A stretch of 64,000 bases of DNA, taken from positions 124,001 to 188,000 of the forward strand of contig NZ_JAGIQA010000011.1 of the NCBI RefSeq assembly GCF_017814975.1, written 5' to 3'. This document shows, piece by piece, positions 1 through 9,799 of this stretch. The stretch comes from Cupriavidus consociatus (lineage in GTDB: Bacteria > Pseudomonadota > Gammaproteobacteria > Burkholderiales > Burkholderiaceae). The translations under genes were made by a program, and so were the position numbers. The notes below the pieces were generated by a model, which did not search any database, had not been told where the DNA came from, and was given only the letters and a program-made list of their open reading frames with translations. The first letter of the stretch is position 1, and each line of letters opens with the position of its first letter.

Positions 1-386
1 CCGCGCCGACTGCGCTCGCGCGCTTCGGCATCACCATGCTCGAGCGCAGCACGCCGCGCGACCTGGCCTTCCGCGAGCTGTATTTCCTCGAGGCGTCGCG
101 CGTGGTGCGGCAGGCGGTGCGCATGCCGCTGGCCTACGTCGGCGGCGTCAAGTCGCTCGACAACGTGGCGCAGCTGGTGGCGGAAGGATTCGACTGCATC
201 GCGCTGGCACGCGCGCTGATCCACGACCCCGCGCTGGTCGCCAACTGGCGCAGCGGCGCGGTGCGGCGCTCGGCCTGCGACAGTTGCAATGGCTGCGTGG
301 CCAGGATCTACGATCCCGCCGGCGTCAGCTGCGTGCATGGACCGGGCAACGATCCGGCGCTGACGCGCGTTGTCGCGCTGCAGTAG
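1..386 (+). CDS. NADH:flavin oxidoreductase (old yellow enzyme family), 3' part
   Basis: Only the C-terminal ~127 codons lie in the window; the reading frame is open from the left edge. The segment 'YVGGVKSLDNVAQLV' followed by 'GFDCIALARALIHDP' is the FMN phosphate-binding end of the old-yellow-enzyme TIM barrel. It is followed by a cysteine-rich stretch (CDSCNGC, then Cys about 12 residues later) like the iron-sulfur segment of the 2,4-dienoyl-CoA reductase branch. The protein stops soon after, so it lacks that branch's FAD/NAD domain. Such enzymes reduce activated C=C bonds. It lies 71 bp upstream of the Rieske oxygenase on the same strand, so the two probably share a pathway. Substrate unknown. 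Confidence 0.8.
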   Translation, partial: APTALARFGITMLERSTPRDLAFRELYFLEASRVVRQAVRMPLAYVGGVKSLDNVAQLVAEGFDCIALARALIHDPALVANWRSGAVRRSACDSCNGCVARIYDPAGVSCVHGPGNDPALTRVVALQ

Positions 387-457
387 TCCGATGGGACGAT
401 GAGGCCCCGGCCGGACGCTCTTATCTTGAAGTTCCCACGGGATTTCAAGGAGACACC

Positions 458-1543
458 ATGAGCCAAACCGGCATCAGCGGCTACAAGATCGAATCACGCC
501 CGCCCGAGGCCCGCTACGCGCGCGGCTGGCACTGCCTCGGCCTGGCCGACGCCTACCGCGACGGCAAGCCGCACACACTGGATATCTTCGGCCGGCGCCT
601 GGCCGCGTTCGCCGACTCGAGCGGCGCCATCCGCGTGATCGATGGCTTCTGCCCGCACATGGGCGCGGACCTCAGCACCGGCACCGTGCAGGGCGACAAC
701 CTGGTATGCCCGTTCCACGGCTGGCAGTGGGGCGGCGACGGCGGCTGCAAGTCGATCCCCTACTGCAAGCGCGTGCCGCCCAAGGCGCGTGTCGGGGCCT
801 GGCAGACCTGCGAGCAGAACCGGCTGCTGTTTATCTGGCACGACCCCGAGGGCCGCGCGGCGCCGCCTGAGGTGGCGATACCGCGCATCGATGCGTGCTT
901 CTCGCCGGAGTGGTCGGAATGGGCCATGGACGAGATGGTGATCCGCACCAACTGCCGGGAGCTGGTCGACAACATCTCCGACATGGCGCATTTCGGCACG
1001 GTCCACGGCGCGCCAGTCGACTACTTCGCCAACCTGTTCGAGGACCACAAGGCCACGCAGCTGATGATCGGGCGCAGCGCCAGGCTGTCTGGCGATGCGC
1101 GGCTGACGGCGTTGTCCACTTACTTCGGTCCGGCCTACCACATCACCGACATGAGCGGCCGCATGGGCGACCAGGAAATCCACTCCGTGCTGCTCAACTG
1201 CCATGTGCCGATCGACCTGAACAGCTTCGTGCTGCGCTACGGCGTACTGGTGAAGAAGATCCCGGGGCTCAGCGACGAGCAGAACCGCGCGATGGCGCAA
1301 GCCTACGTCGACCAGGCGCGCCAGGCCTTCTATGAGGACGTGGCCATCTGGGACAGCAAGATCCGCATCGACAATCCGCTGCTGTGCGAAGGCGACGGCC
1401 CGGTCTACCAGATGCGCGACTGGTACCAGCAGTTCTATACCGACGTGGAACAGGTGCGAACGACCAGCGTGGCGCGGCGCGTGTTCGAGCTGAACCCGGG
1501 CAATATCGAGCCGCCGGCGCTGCGGCACGTGTTCGAGGGCTGA
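458..1543 (+). CDS. Rieske non-haem iron oxygenase, KshA-like alpha subunit
   Basis: A 361-residue oxygenase component. The Rieske [2Fe-2S] ligands are C65-x-H67 (CPHMGAD) and C84-x2-H87 (CPFHGW). The mononuclear iron site is in 'DNISDMAHFGTVHG' (D175, H178, H183). The 'GGDG-CK-IPY' segment after the Rieske box and the 'DMAHF..VH' site resemble 3-ketosteroid 9-alpha-hydroxylase oxygenase (KshA) more than benzoate- or vanillate-type enzymes. The start is the ATG preceded by AAGGAG at 447-452; a longer upstream reading has no such site. The next gene follows after 2 bp. A partner reductase is needed but none is in the window. A steroid or other polycyclic substrate is inference. Confidence 0.85.
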   Translation: MSQTGISGYKIESRPPEARYARGWHCLGLADAYRDGKPHTLDIFGRRLAAFADSSGAIRVIDGFCPHMGADLSTGTVQGDNLVCPFHGWQWGGDGGCKSIPYCKRVPPKARVGAWQTCEQNRLLFIWHDPEGRAAPPEVAIPRIDACFSPEWSEWAMDEMVIRTNCRELVDNISDMAHFGTVHGAPVDYFANLFEDHKATQLMIGRSARLSGDARLTALSTYFGPAYHITDMSGRMGDQEIHSVLLNCHVPIDLNSFVLRYGVLVKKIPGLSDEQNRAMAQAYVDQARQAFYEDVAIWDSKIRIDNPLLCEGDGPVYQMRDWYQQFYTDVEQVRTTSVARRVFELNPGNIEPPALRHVFEG

Positions 1544-1545
1544 CC

Positions 1546-2337
1546 GTGAGAACCGCGGTCATTACCGGCGCCGCGTCCGGCATGGGCGCGGCGGCGCGCG
1601 CGCGCATGCTGGCCGACGGTTGCCGGGTCATCGGCGTCGACCTGCGCGATGCGGACATCCTTGCCGATCTGTCTACCGATCAAGGCCGCGCTGCGGCGAT
1701 CGATGCCGTGCTGTCGCATTCGGGCGGCCGCATCGACCAGCTGATCTGCTGCGCCGGCCTGGGCCCGCATGTCGATCCTGCGACGCTGGTGGCGTCGGTC
1801 AACTATTTCGGCGTGGTGGCGCTGCTGGATGGCTTGTTCGACGCGCTGCGCCACGGCCAGGACCCGTGCGCGGTGGTGGTGTCTTCCAGTTCGGCCACGC
1901 TGCAGTCCTGGGAGGGCAGCCCCTTGCGCGATGCCTATCTCGGCGGCGATGAGGCCGGCGTGCGGGCCATGCTGGAAGCCGCTGCGGCGGCGGAAGCGAC
2001 GCGGGACCAGGCTGGCTATATCGCCTATGCCAGTTCCAAGCATGCGGTGACGGCAGCCGCGCGGCAACGTGCCGCGGCCTGGGGACAGGCCGGTGTGCGG
2101 CTCAACGTGGTGGCGCCAGGAGCGGTGGAAACACCACTGCTGCAGTCGGGGTTGAAGGATCCGCGTTACGGCGATGCCATACGCGACTTCCTGCCGCCGC
2201 TGGGCCGCCGTGCGCAGCCAGAGGAGGTGGCTGGAGTGATTGCCTTCCTGTGCGGACCGCAGGCGGCCTATATGCACGGGAATGTGGTGTTCATCGATGG
2301 CGGGCTGGATGCCGCGCAGCGGCCGATGACGTTCTGA
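1546..2337 (+). CDS. Short-chain dehydrogenase, 3-alpha-hydroxysteroid dehydrogenase/carbonyl reductase-like
   Basis: A 263-residue SDR starting at GTG two bases after the oxygenase stop, so probably translationally coupled. The N-terminal TGAASGMG nucleotide-binding motif, serine run VVSSSSA and YASSK catalytic motif are all present. From memory the whole sequence tracks Comamonas testosteroni 3-alpha-HSD/carbonyl reductase: an 'ADLST..GR' acidic segment, 'CCAGLGPHVD', 'SVNYFG', 'RAAAWGQAGVRLN', 'APGA.ETPLLQ.GL.DPRYG' and a C-terminal 'DGG.DA..RP..F'. It would oxidise or reduce a 3-hydroxy/keto group on a steroid-like ring with NAD(H). With the KshA-like oxygenase next to it, a ring-oxidation function is plausible. 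Confidence 0.82.
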   Translation: MRTAVITGAASGMGAAARARMLADGCRVIGVDLRDADILADLSTDQGRAAAIDAVLSHSGGRIDQLICCAGLGPHVDPATLVASVNYFGVVALLDGLFDALRHGQDPCAVVVSSSSATLQSWEGSPLRDAYLGGDEAGVRAMLEAAAAAEATRDQAGYIAYASSKHAVTAAARQRAAAWGQAGVRLNVVAPGAVETPLLQSGLKDPRYGDAIRDFLPPLGRRAQPEEVAGVIAFLCGPQAAYMHGNVVFIDGGLDAAQRPMTF

Positions 2338-2370
2338 AGCGGCGGCGGCTGCCAATGCCGCCGGCTTGCT

Positions 2371-2397
2371 CTCCCTCTCCCGCTTGCGGGGGAGGGA
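2371..2397. repeat. Intergenic inverted repeat (CCTCTCCCGC-type)
   Basis: CCCTCTCCCGC (2373-2383) pairs with GCGGGGGAGGG (2386-2396) across a TT loop, with one G-T mismatch. A sister copy is at 4351-4376 and both are preceded by a similar 'CCGGYTTGC' leader. This is a dispersed intergenic hairpin. It could act as a terminator for the upstream SDR gene, but no T-run follows it. Confidence 0.55.
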
Positions 2398-2688
2398 AGC
2401 GTATGCGGTAGGTGTCGGCTACTGCATACGCTCTCTCAATATCCCACGCCTTCCCGCAGATCCATCGCAGTATTCCCGATTTCTCCGGCAGAGCCGTGGC
2501 CTCGCGGATATTCGCCCGCGAGCGATTGGCAGTCCGTGGCTGCAGCGAAGGCCCGCCGATACGCGCTGCGGGTGAGGGAAGTATTCGTGTTCCAGGCGCA
2601 TGTCTACGCTTGCGCCCGCCGTCACGACAAGGCATGCGTGCGTGACGAGGGAAGGGGAAGGGGGAGGGGGAGGGAAGGAGAGACGGCA

Positions 2689-2714
2689 CGGCCGGGCGAA
2701 GACTCGCCCGGCCG
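2689..2714 (-). terminator. Hairpin downstream of the DUF1329 gene
   Basis: CGGCCGGGCG (2689-2698) and CGCCCGGCCG (2705-2714) form a perfect 10-bp stem with a 6-nt loop, 15 bp after the stop of the minus-strand DUF1329 gene. The following minus-strand sequence is pyrimidine-rich but has no clean T-run. Confidence 0.55.
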
Positions 2715-2728
2715 GATCATACGATGGG

Positions 2729-4108
2729 TCAGGTACCAGACCCGCGCGCGGCGTCCGGGGAGAAGAACGCTTCGGTGAACTCGGGACTGTTGTTCAGCTG
2801 GAACATCGGGCCTTCGTTGGTCAGTCGGTCCGCAAAATATGCGCCGGAAATCAGGTCATGGTAGAACACCGCGGTCGGATGATAGCGGCGCGCATCGTAG
2901 GCGTAGACCGAGGCCTGCAGGTTGGTGCGCCACAGCTGGCCGCGGCCATCGTAGTTGTCTGCGGCGAGGGCTTGCCAGGTGTCTTCGTCGAGATATAGCA
3001 CGCGCTTCGCATACTGGTGACGGAAGCCGGACTTGAGCGTTGCTTCCAGGATCCATACGCGATGCAGCTCATAGCGCATCACGTCGGGGCTGGCGTGGCC
3101 GTTGGTCAGCAGGTCCTTGTACTTGATCGACGTGCTCAGCAGCTTGTAATTGTGGTACGGGACAAAGATCTCCTTCTTGCCGACGATCTTCCAGTTGTAG
3201 CGTTCGCCGGAGCCGTTGAAGAGGCGATCGTCATCGACGGTGCGGAAGCCGCCGGGGCCTTGCGGCTGGTCGAAGCCGAATTCCGGCGCCTGGCGCACGC
3301 GCCGCGTGCCCGGGTTGTAGATCCAGGTGCGGTTGGTGTCCGAGCCTTCCTGGTCCCACACGGCATAGCCCACGATCACCTGGCCACGGTCACGCAGCGG
3401 CAGGTCGGTCGCCGTGCGGAAGAACGAGCGCTCGTTGAGCGCGTTGTGCGGGTCGAACTTGCCGTTATTGCGCGGCGACAGGATGCTGTATGAGACCCGT
3501 CCCCACGCGATCGAGCCATTCGGGTAGATCACGGCCTGGTCGTACTGCGCCTTTTCGGTGCCTACGGCTGACGAGAAGCGCTGGTTCCACAGCAGTTCCA
3601 TGGCCGTCTTCGGCATCGGGTAGGGTACCTGCGGCCCGGCGTCCTTCAGGCCGTTGGCATCGCTCGTCATCTTGACGGTGGTGGCGAAGGTGCGGATATC
3701 CTTGTAAACCGCATCTTCGTAGCGGAAGTCGCGATGGCTCGCGTACACCGGCATCTTGAAGGTATCGGGGTACTTCTTGAACAGCGCCTTCTGGCCGTCG
3801 GTCAGGCGTTCGGCGTACTGTGCCACGTTCTGCGCGGTGATGACGAACAGCGGTTTTTCGTCGGCGTACGGATCGGGATAGCGTTCGCCGCGCTGGTATT
3901 TGACGTTTGGCGGCGTGCCCAGCCACTTGCCCGACCATGCGGGCACATCGCGATCCTTGCTGGCGGCCCGCTCCGCGCCCATCGGCGTCAGGTTGCTGTC
4001 AAGCTGCTTGAGGTCTTCGGGGGTGACCTTCGCCCACGATGCCGCGGCCAGTGCCATGCTGGTCACCAGCAGGCTGCCGCGCAGCAGTCGATGTGTAGTG
4101 GATGTCAT
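2729..4108 (-). CDS. DUF1329 family exported protein
   Basis: A 459-residue protein with a signal peptide (hydrophobic core 'LLVTSMALAAASWA', cleavage near residue 26) and the full-length DUF1329 fold of LolA/LolB-like outer-membrane-associated proteins. Family-like features include 'MGAERA..KD..VPAW.G' near the N-terminus, 'YP.PYADEKPLFVIT', 'PYPMPKTAMELLWNQ' and 'SYSILSPRNNGKFD'. DUF1329 genes commonly sit with DUF1302 genes in steroid, bile-acid and aromatic degradation loci, where they are thought to help hydrophobic substrates cross the outer membrane. No DUF1302 gene is in the window. The neighbouring KshA-like and HSD-like genes fit that setting. Monocistronic, with the hairpin at 2689-2714 behind it. 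Confidence 0.85.
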   Translation of the reverse strand: MTSTTHRLLRGSLLVTSMALAAASWAKVTPEDLKQLDSNLTPMGAERAASKDRDVPAWSGKWLGTPPNVKYQRGERYPDPYADEKPLFVITAQNVAQYAERLTDGQKALFKKYPDTFKMPVYASHRDFRYEDAVYKDIRTFATTVKMTSDANGLKDAGPQVPYPMPKTAMELLWNQRFSSAVGTEKAQYDQAVIYPNGSIAWGRVSYSILSPRNNGKFDPHNALNERSFFRTATDLPLRDRGQVIVGYAVWDQEGSDTNRTWIYNPGTRRVRQAPEFGFDQPQGPGGFRTVDDDRLFNGSGERYNWKIVGKKEIFVPYHNYKLLSTSIKYKDLLTNGHASPDVMRYELHRVWILEATLKSGFRHQYAKRVLYLDEDTWQALAADNYDGRGQLWRTNLQASVYAYDARRYHPTAVFYHDLISGAYFADRLTNEGPMFQLNNSPEFTEAFFSPDAARGSGT

Positions 4109-4278
4109 TGCAGTCTCGCTCCTAGGGGAATGGCCGGCGTCGTCCGTGCCTGTGGTAACAGGGTAGTGACGGCGCCGCGGCCGGGAATCGTTGGAACGGA
4201 CTAGTGGATTTCCCTAGCCTGGAGCGAGGGGCAGTGCAGTGCCGGCAAGCAACGAGGGAGATGGAGAAAGCTGGGCGG

Positions 4279-4311
4279 AATAAAGAAAAACGGCCGGGCA
4301 AGTGCCCGGCC
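4279..4311 (-). terminator. Rho-independent terminator of the acyl-CoA dehydrogenase operon
   Basis: Read on the minus strand, GGCCGGGC (from 4311) and GCCCGGCC form a perfect 8-bp stem with a 4-nt loop, immediately followed by GTTTTTCTTTATT. This is the classical stem plus T-run and lies about 110 bp after the operon's last stop codon at 4422. Confidence 0.8.
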
Positions 4312-4350
4312 TTCAGCCTTCTGACAGATTATCCATGTCGCCGGTTTGCC

Positions 4351-4376
4351 CCCCTCTCCCGCATACGGGAGAGGAG
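4351..4376. repeat. Intergenic inverted repeat, second copy
   Basis: CCTCTCCCG and CGGGAGAGG form a 9-bp perfect stem around CATA. The stem sequence and upstream leader match the copy at 2371-2397, so this is a dispersed repeat rather than a gene-specific signal. Confidence 0.55.
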
Positions 4377-4421
4377 AGACAACAATCGCAGGCCTGGCTT
4401 TGTAAGCGGCCTTTGTCAGGA

Positions 4422-5549
4422 TCAGGCTTCCATCACTTCGCCGAAGCGCTGCAGGTGGTAGTCGCTGTCGCCCAGCAGCTGGTCCAGCATGGTCAGGCGC
4501 TTGAAGTAGTCGCCCACCGACAGCTCGTCGGTCATGCCCATGCCGCCGTGCAGCTGCACCGCCTGCTGGCCGACAAAGCGCCCGGCGCGCGCAACCGTCA
4601 CCTTGGCGGCCGACAGCATGCGGCGGCGCGCGGCAGGATCGGTTTCATCCAGCGCCTGCGCCGCCACGTAGGCCATCGACAGCGCCAGTTCCTTCTGCAC
4701 CAGCATGTCGGCCATGCGGTGCTGCAGTGCCTGGAAGCTGGCCAGCGGCTTGCCGAACTGCTGGCGCGTGCCCAGGTATTCGCCGGTGATCTGGATCAGC
4801 TTTTCCATGGCGCCCGCACCCTCGGCGCACAGCGCGGCGATGCCGTGCTCGAGGCCGACGCCCAGCGCCGCCAGGCCGTCGGCGGCCTGGCCCACCAGCG
4901 CGCTGGCCGGCACCGCGATGTTCTGCAGCGACAGGTCGGCGGCGCGCAGGCCGTCGATGGTGGGATAGGCGGTCACGGCGAGGCCCTTGCTGTCGCGCGG
5001 CACCAGGAACAGCGCGATCTCGTTGCTGCCGGATACCCGCGCGGTCAGCAGGTAGGCGTCGGCGGCGGCGCCGTGCCAGACCACGCTCTTGGTGCCGCTG
5101 ATCACATAGCCGTCGCCGCTGCGCTCGGCGCTGGCGCGGGCCGATTCCGGGCGGTAGCGTGTGGTCGGCTCCAGGTAGGCCAGCGTGACGATGCGTTCGC
5201 CCGAGGCGATCGCGGGCAGCCATTCCTGCTTCTGCGCGTCGCTGCCGTAGGCGTTGAGGGTGGCGGCGGCCATCACGCCGCTGGGCGTGACCGGCTCCAG
5301 CACCAGGCCGCGGCCCAGCTCGCGCTGTACCACCAGCTGGCTGGCCGGGCCTTCGCCGAAGCCGCCGAAATCCGCCGGCACGGTCAGGCCCAGCACGCCC
5401 ATTTCGGCCAGCTTGCTCCACACGCCCCGGTCCAGGCTTTCGCCCTGGCGCGCGCTCTTGCGGCGGGCCTCGAAGGTGTATTCGGTATCGATGAAGCGAC
5501 GCAGGCTGTCCGCCAGCATCTGTTGCTCTTCGCTGTAGGTGAAGTCCAT
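4422..5549 (-). CDS. Acyl-CoA dehydrogenase, small-subunit (PimD/FadE-beta) type
   Basis: 375 residues in the acyl-CoA dehydrogenase fold: N-terminal helical domain ('SEEQQMLADSLRRFI'), middle beta domain ('VTLAYLEPTTRY', 'SGTKSVVWHGAAADAY') and C-terminal helical domain ('QLHGGMGMTDEL.VGDYFKRL'). The usual middle-domain flavin motif is altered and the C-terminal segment has 'LDQLLGDSDYH' where the MCAD-type catalytic YEGT would be, so a canonical base is not visible there. It follows the next gene by 14 bp, pairing a small with a large subunit as in pimeloyl-CoA dehydrogenase PimC/PimD or mycobacterial alpha2beta2 FadE pairs, which act on bulky or dicarboxylic acyl-CoAs. Substrate unknown. 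Confidence 0.85.
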   Translation of the reverse strand: MDFTYSEEQQMLADSLRRFIDTEYTFEARRKSARQGESLDRGVWSKLAEMGVLGLTVPADFGGFGEGPASQLVVQRELGRGLVLEPVTPSGVMAAATLNAYGSDAQKQEWLPAIASGERIVTLAYLEPTTRYRPESARASAERSGDGYVISGTKSVVWHGAAADAYLLTARVSGSNEIALFLVPRDSKGLAVTAYPTIDGLRAADLSLQNIAVPASALVGQAADGLAALGVGLEHGIAALCAEGAGAMEKLIQITGEYLGTRQQFGKPLASFQALQHRMADMLVQKELALSMAYVAAQALDETDPAARRRMLSAAKVTVARAGRFVGQQAVQLHGGMGMTDELSVGDYFKRLTMLDQLLGDSDYHLQRFGEVMEA

Positions 5550-5563
5550 GTTCAGCTATCCCT

Positions 5564-6757
<1,194 letters not shown>

Positions 6758-7072
6758 CTGAATGTCCCCTCGTTACGCGGGCGGCCCGTTGCGGCAAGCA
6801 ACCGGTTGCGGCCCTAGGTGTGCCGGCCGATTGTAGGACGCGGACGCTGCCCATTGCTTCATCAATAGTAAAGCCGCCCTTCGTGCCGGCGGAACCACCT
6901 GAGCCGGGTGGTGGCGGCGTGGACGAACACGGCCTTAGCCAATTCCAAATACCGCGACAGGCGGCCTTGGCGCAAACTGGCGTGGCCTGCTCAAGTGCGT
7001 CGGGGTGCATTCCGGCGCATTTGGCGTCGGCAAGCGTCGCCAACCCAGCCGTATCCCGAACGAGCCAGCCGC
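6758..7072. other. Divergent promoter region
   Basis: 315 bp between the divergently transcribed acyl-CoA dehydrogenase operon and the acyl-CoA ligase gene. It should contain promoters for both, but no convincing -35/-10 pair or operator could be picked out by eye. The left 60 bp carries a short GC inverted repeat (CGGTTGCGG / CCGATTG-like) of unclear meaning. Confidence 0.45.
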
Positions 7073-8593
7073 ATGTCTTCCTTCCGCCCCCAATATATCC
7101 ACGATATCCCCCGCCACTGGGCCGCGCAGACGCCCGCCGCGCCTTGCCTGTACGAGACCGGCGCCGTGATCAGCTATGGCGAACTGTGGCAGCGCATCGA
7201 AGCGGCGCGCGACTGGCTGGCTGCCCAGGGCGTGGGCGAGGGCGACCGGGTCATGGTGGTCGGCGAGAACTGCAACGAGATGGTGGTGACGCTGTTCGCC
7301 AGCAGCCTGCTGCATGCCTGGCCGATCCAGGTCAATGCGCGCCTGTCCGCGCGCGAGATCGACAATATCCGCGACCACGCGCAGCCGGCGCTGGTGCTGT
7401 TCACCGGCCATGTGTCCGAGGTGGCCGCGGCGCACGGTGCGCGGCTCGGCGCGCAAGCCAGCGGTTGCCCGGTCTTTGCCGACGGCATGCTGGCGGTGCG
7501 CGCTGCCAGCGCGCCGGAGCGCGTGGCCAGCGAAAAGGCGCGCCAGGTCGCCACGCTGATCTATACCTCCGGCACCACCGGCGCGCCCAAGGGCGTGATG
7601 GTGCCGCACGTCGGCCTGACGCACTTTGCCCGCATCTCCGCCACCTCGCGCGACATGGGGCAGGCAGACGTAGCCTACGGCGCACTGCCGATGTCGCACA
7701 TCTTCGGCATTGCCACCGTGCTGATGGCCACGCTGTACGCCGGCGCCAGCCTGTTCATGCGCCCGCGCTTTGACGGCAACGACGTGTTCGAGGCGCTGGC
7801 GTCGCCCGGCGTCACCATCCTGCAGGGCGTTCCGACGATGTTCACGCGCATCCTGGCGGTCGCGGCGGCGCATGGTGCCGGCCCCGGCAAGTATCCGCGC
7901 CTGCGCTACCTCTACACCGGCGGCGCGCCGCTCGATCCCACGCTCAAGCGCGACGTCGAGACGCTGTTCGGCCAGCCGCTGCACCACGGCTACGGCATCA
8001 CCGAATACGCCGGCTCGCTCTTCATCACGCGCATGGACGCGCCGCGCGCCGACTGCTCGGCCGGGCATATCGTCGAAGGCGTCGAGATCGAGATCACCGA
8101 CGATGCCGGCACGCCGCTGCCCGCAGGCGAGCGCGGCCAGATCCGTGTGCGCGGCCCCGGCGTGATGCTCGGCTACTACCGCAACCCGGAGCAGACCGCC
8201 GAAGCGCTGCTGCCCGGCGGCTGGCTCAACACCGGCGACCTGGGCTACCTGGACGCCGACGGCGCGCTGTTTATCTCCGGCCGCTCCAAGGACCTGATCA
8301 TCCGCTCGGGCTTCAACGTCTACCCGATCGAAGTCGAGTCGGTGATCAACGCCTTCCCCGGCGTGCGCCAGTCGGCGGTGGTGGGACGCCCCGCCGCCGA
8401 CGGCAACGAGGAAGTGGTCGCCTTTATTGAGACGCAGGAAGGCGCCAGCGTCGATCCCAAGGCGCTCGACGCCTACCTGCGCGAAAGCCTGGCCCCGTAC
8501 AAGCGCCCGGCGGAAATCCGCACCGTCGACGTCATTCCCACGACGGCCAGCGGCAAGCTGCTCAAGCAGCCTCTGCGTGCATTGCTGGACTGA
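7073..8593 (+). CDS. Acyl-CoA ligase (AMP-forming), class I adenylate-forming enzyme
   Basis: 506 residues. It has the AMP-binding P-loop ([11 protein letters not shown], about residue 163), the GYGITE motif, '[12 protein letters not shown]', the hinge '[20 protein letters not shown]' and the catalytic lysine motif '[12 protein letters not shown]' near the C-terminus. It activates a carboxylic acid with ATP and CoA to an acyl-CoA. The start was set at the ATG giving MSSFRPQY; upstream codons in frame have no family similarity. Its position opposite the acyl-CoA dehydrogenase pair and before a Bug binding protein suggests it primes an imported acid for that pathway. The substrate class cannot be read from sequence. 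Confidence 0.88.
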   Translation: MSSFRPQYIHDIPRHWAAQTPAAPCLYETGAVISYGELWQRIEAARDWLAAQGVGEGDRVMVVGENCNEMVVTLFASSLLHAWPIQVNARLSAREIDNIRDHAQPALVLFTGHVSEVAAAHGARLGAQASGCPVFADGMLAVRAASAPERVASEKARQVATLIYTSGTTGAPKGVMVPHVGLTHFARISATSRDMGQADVAYGALPMSHIFGIATVLMATLYAGASLFMRPRFDGNDVFEALASPGVTILQGVPTMFTRILAVAAAHGAGPGKYPRLRYLYTGGAPLDPTLKRDVETLFGQPLHHGYGITEYAGSLFITRMDAPRADCSAGHIVEGVEIEITDDAGTPLPAGERGQIRVRGPGVMLGYYRNPEQTAEALLPGGWLNTGDLGYLDADGALFISGRSKDLIIRSGFNVYPIEVESVINAFPGVRQSAVVGRPAADGNEEVVAFIETQEGASVDPKALDAYLRESLAPYKRPAEIRTVDVIPTTASGKLLKQPLRALLD

Positions 8594-8665
8594 GCCCGAA
8601 TCCCTTTACCGGGCTGGCCCGATATGCCAGCCCGGGCATTTCAGCCCTACCTGGAGGAGACAACA

Positions 8666-9637
8666 ATGAAAACCTGGACCACACTGGCGGCACTGACCAC
8701 GACCCTGCTGCTGCAGGGCGCGGCCTGGGCGACGGAGGCCTACCCGTCGCGGCCGGTCAAGCTGCTGGTGGGCTATGCCCCGGGCGGCCCGGTCGATACC
8801 GCCGCGCGCATCTACGCCGAGCAGCTGGGCCGCGTGCTCAAGCAGCCGGTGGTGGTGGACAACCGCGCCGGCGCCAGCGGCGCTATCGCCGCCGACATGA
8901 CAGCCAAGGCAGCGCCGGACGGCTATACGCTGTACTTCGTCGCCAGCCCGACCATGACCATGACCCCGCTGATCCAGCGTTCGGTCAATTTCAACCCGGT
9001 CAAGGACTTTACCTACATCGGCCTGATCACCGACTACACCAACGTGCTGCTGGTGAACAAGGATTTCCCGGCCAAGACCGTCGGCGAACTGGTCGAATAC
9101 GCGCGCAAGCATCCGCAGGACGTCTCGTTCGGCTCGGCCGGCGTGGGCGCGTCGAACCACCTGTCGGCGGAACTGCTGGCGCAGATGAACGGCGTGAAGA
9201 TGCTGCACGTGCCGTACAAGGGCAATTCGCCGGCGATGGCGGATGTGATGAGCGGCAAGGTGACCTTCATGTTCGATATCACTGGCACCGCCATTGGCCA
9301 TATCAACGGCGGCAAGGTGCGGGCGCTGGCGGTCACGTCGAAGACGCGCAACCCGGCGCTGCCGAACGTGCCGACCATGATCGAGTCGGGCCAGAAGGAC
9401 TATGACCTGACCGGCTGGTATGCGCTGGTCGGGCCGCAGAAGCTGCCGGCCGATGTGGTCGACAAGCTGGTCAAGGCGCAGAAGGCGATCGGCGACGATC
9501 CGGCTTATCGGCAGCGTATGGCGGCGGGTGGGTATGACGTCAATGTCAGCACGCCGAAGCAGCTGGGGGATCGCATCCAGCGGGAGCTGACGCTGTGGGG
9601 CGGGGTGGTGAAGAAGGCGGGGATTCAGGCGGATTGA
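8666..9637 (+). CDS. Bug (TctC-type) extracytoplasmic solute-binding protein
   Basis: 323 residues with an N-terminal Sec signal (cleavage after 'AWATEA' region) and the Bug-family signatures 'YPSRPVKLLVGYAPGGPVD', 'VVVDNRAGASGAIAAD', 'APDGYTLYF' and 'HVPYKGNSPAM'. RBS GGAGGAG lies 9 bp before the ATG. It is 72 bp downstream of the acyl-CoA ligase and followed by a strong terminator, so the two form an operon. Bug proteins bind carboxylates or amides in the periplasm. No TctA/TctB membrane genes are nearby, so it must work with a permease encoded elsewhere or act as a sensor component. Confidence 0.9.
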   Translation: MKTWTTLAALTTTLLLQGAAWATEAYPSRPVKLLVGYAPGGPVDTAARIYAEQLGRVLKQPVVVDNRAGASGAIAADMTAKAAPDGYTLYFVASPTMTMTPLIQRSVNFNPVKDFTYIGLITDYTNVLLVNKDFPAKTVGELVEYARKHPQDVSFGSAGVGASNHLSAELLAQMNGVKMLHVPYKGNSPAMADVMSGKVTFMFDITGTAIGHINGGKVRALAVTSKTRNPALPNVPTMIESGQKDYDLTGWYALVGPQKLPADVVDKLVKAQKAIGDDPAYRQRMAAGGYDVNVSTPKQLGDRIQRELTLWGGVVKKAGIQAD

Positions 9638-9662
9638 GGGGATTTGTGAATTTGTGCGATGG

Positions 9663-9692
9663 GGCCGGCGAGATGCCGGCCTTGTCGTTTTT
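9663..9692 (+). terminator. Rho-independent terminator of the ligase-Bug operon
   Basis: GGCCGGC (9663-9669) and GCCGGCC (9675-9681) form a perfect stem with a 5-nt loop, followed by TTGTCGTTTTT. It lies 25 bp after the Bug stop codon. Confidence 0.8.
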
Positions 9693-9717
9693 GGGGTTGC
9701 TCGAGGGCGGGAGGTGT

Positions 9718-9799
9718 TGGTGAGATGTTGTCGCTGGTTGAACCGCCTGGTTCCGCCCTGCTGGGCGGGTCCCTTTTTGGCCGAGCGATAAAAAGTAAC
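9718..9799 (+). repeat. ~85-bp dispersed repeat, left copy of an inverted pair
   Basis: The segment reading 'TGGTGAGATGTTGTCGCTGGTTGA...CCGCCTGG' and on through 'TTCCGCCCTGCTGGGCGGGT' to 'AAAAAGTAAC' recurs in inverse orientation at 22771-22854. The right half should form a hairpin (CTTTTTGGCC...AAAAAG), here degenerate. The hairpin half faces the enclosed 13-kb region in both copies. It is a non-coding dispersed element, so reading frames starting inside it are not genes. Confidence 0.75.

Larger units (their letters stand above)
2338..2728. other. Intergenic region between convergent genes
   Basis: 391 bp with no credible gene. It holds a C/G-rich inverted repeat (2371-2397), a purine-rich G-run tract (2649-2674) and a terminator-like hairpin (2689-2714), each listed or discussed separately. 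Short reading frames here start or end in these repeats and show no family features. Confidence 0.6.
4109..4421. other. Intergenic region upstream of DUF1329 and downstream of the acyl-CoA dehydrogenase pair
   Basis: 313 bp. It carries the leader of the minus-strand DUF1329 gene (4109 to about 4200), a rho-independent terminator for the acyl-CoA dehydrogenase operon (4279-4311) and a second copy of the C/G inverted repeat (4351-4376). No gene is seen. Confidence 0.6.
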
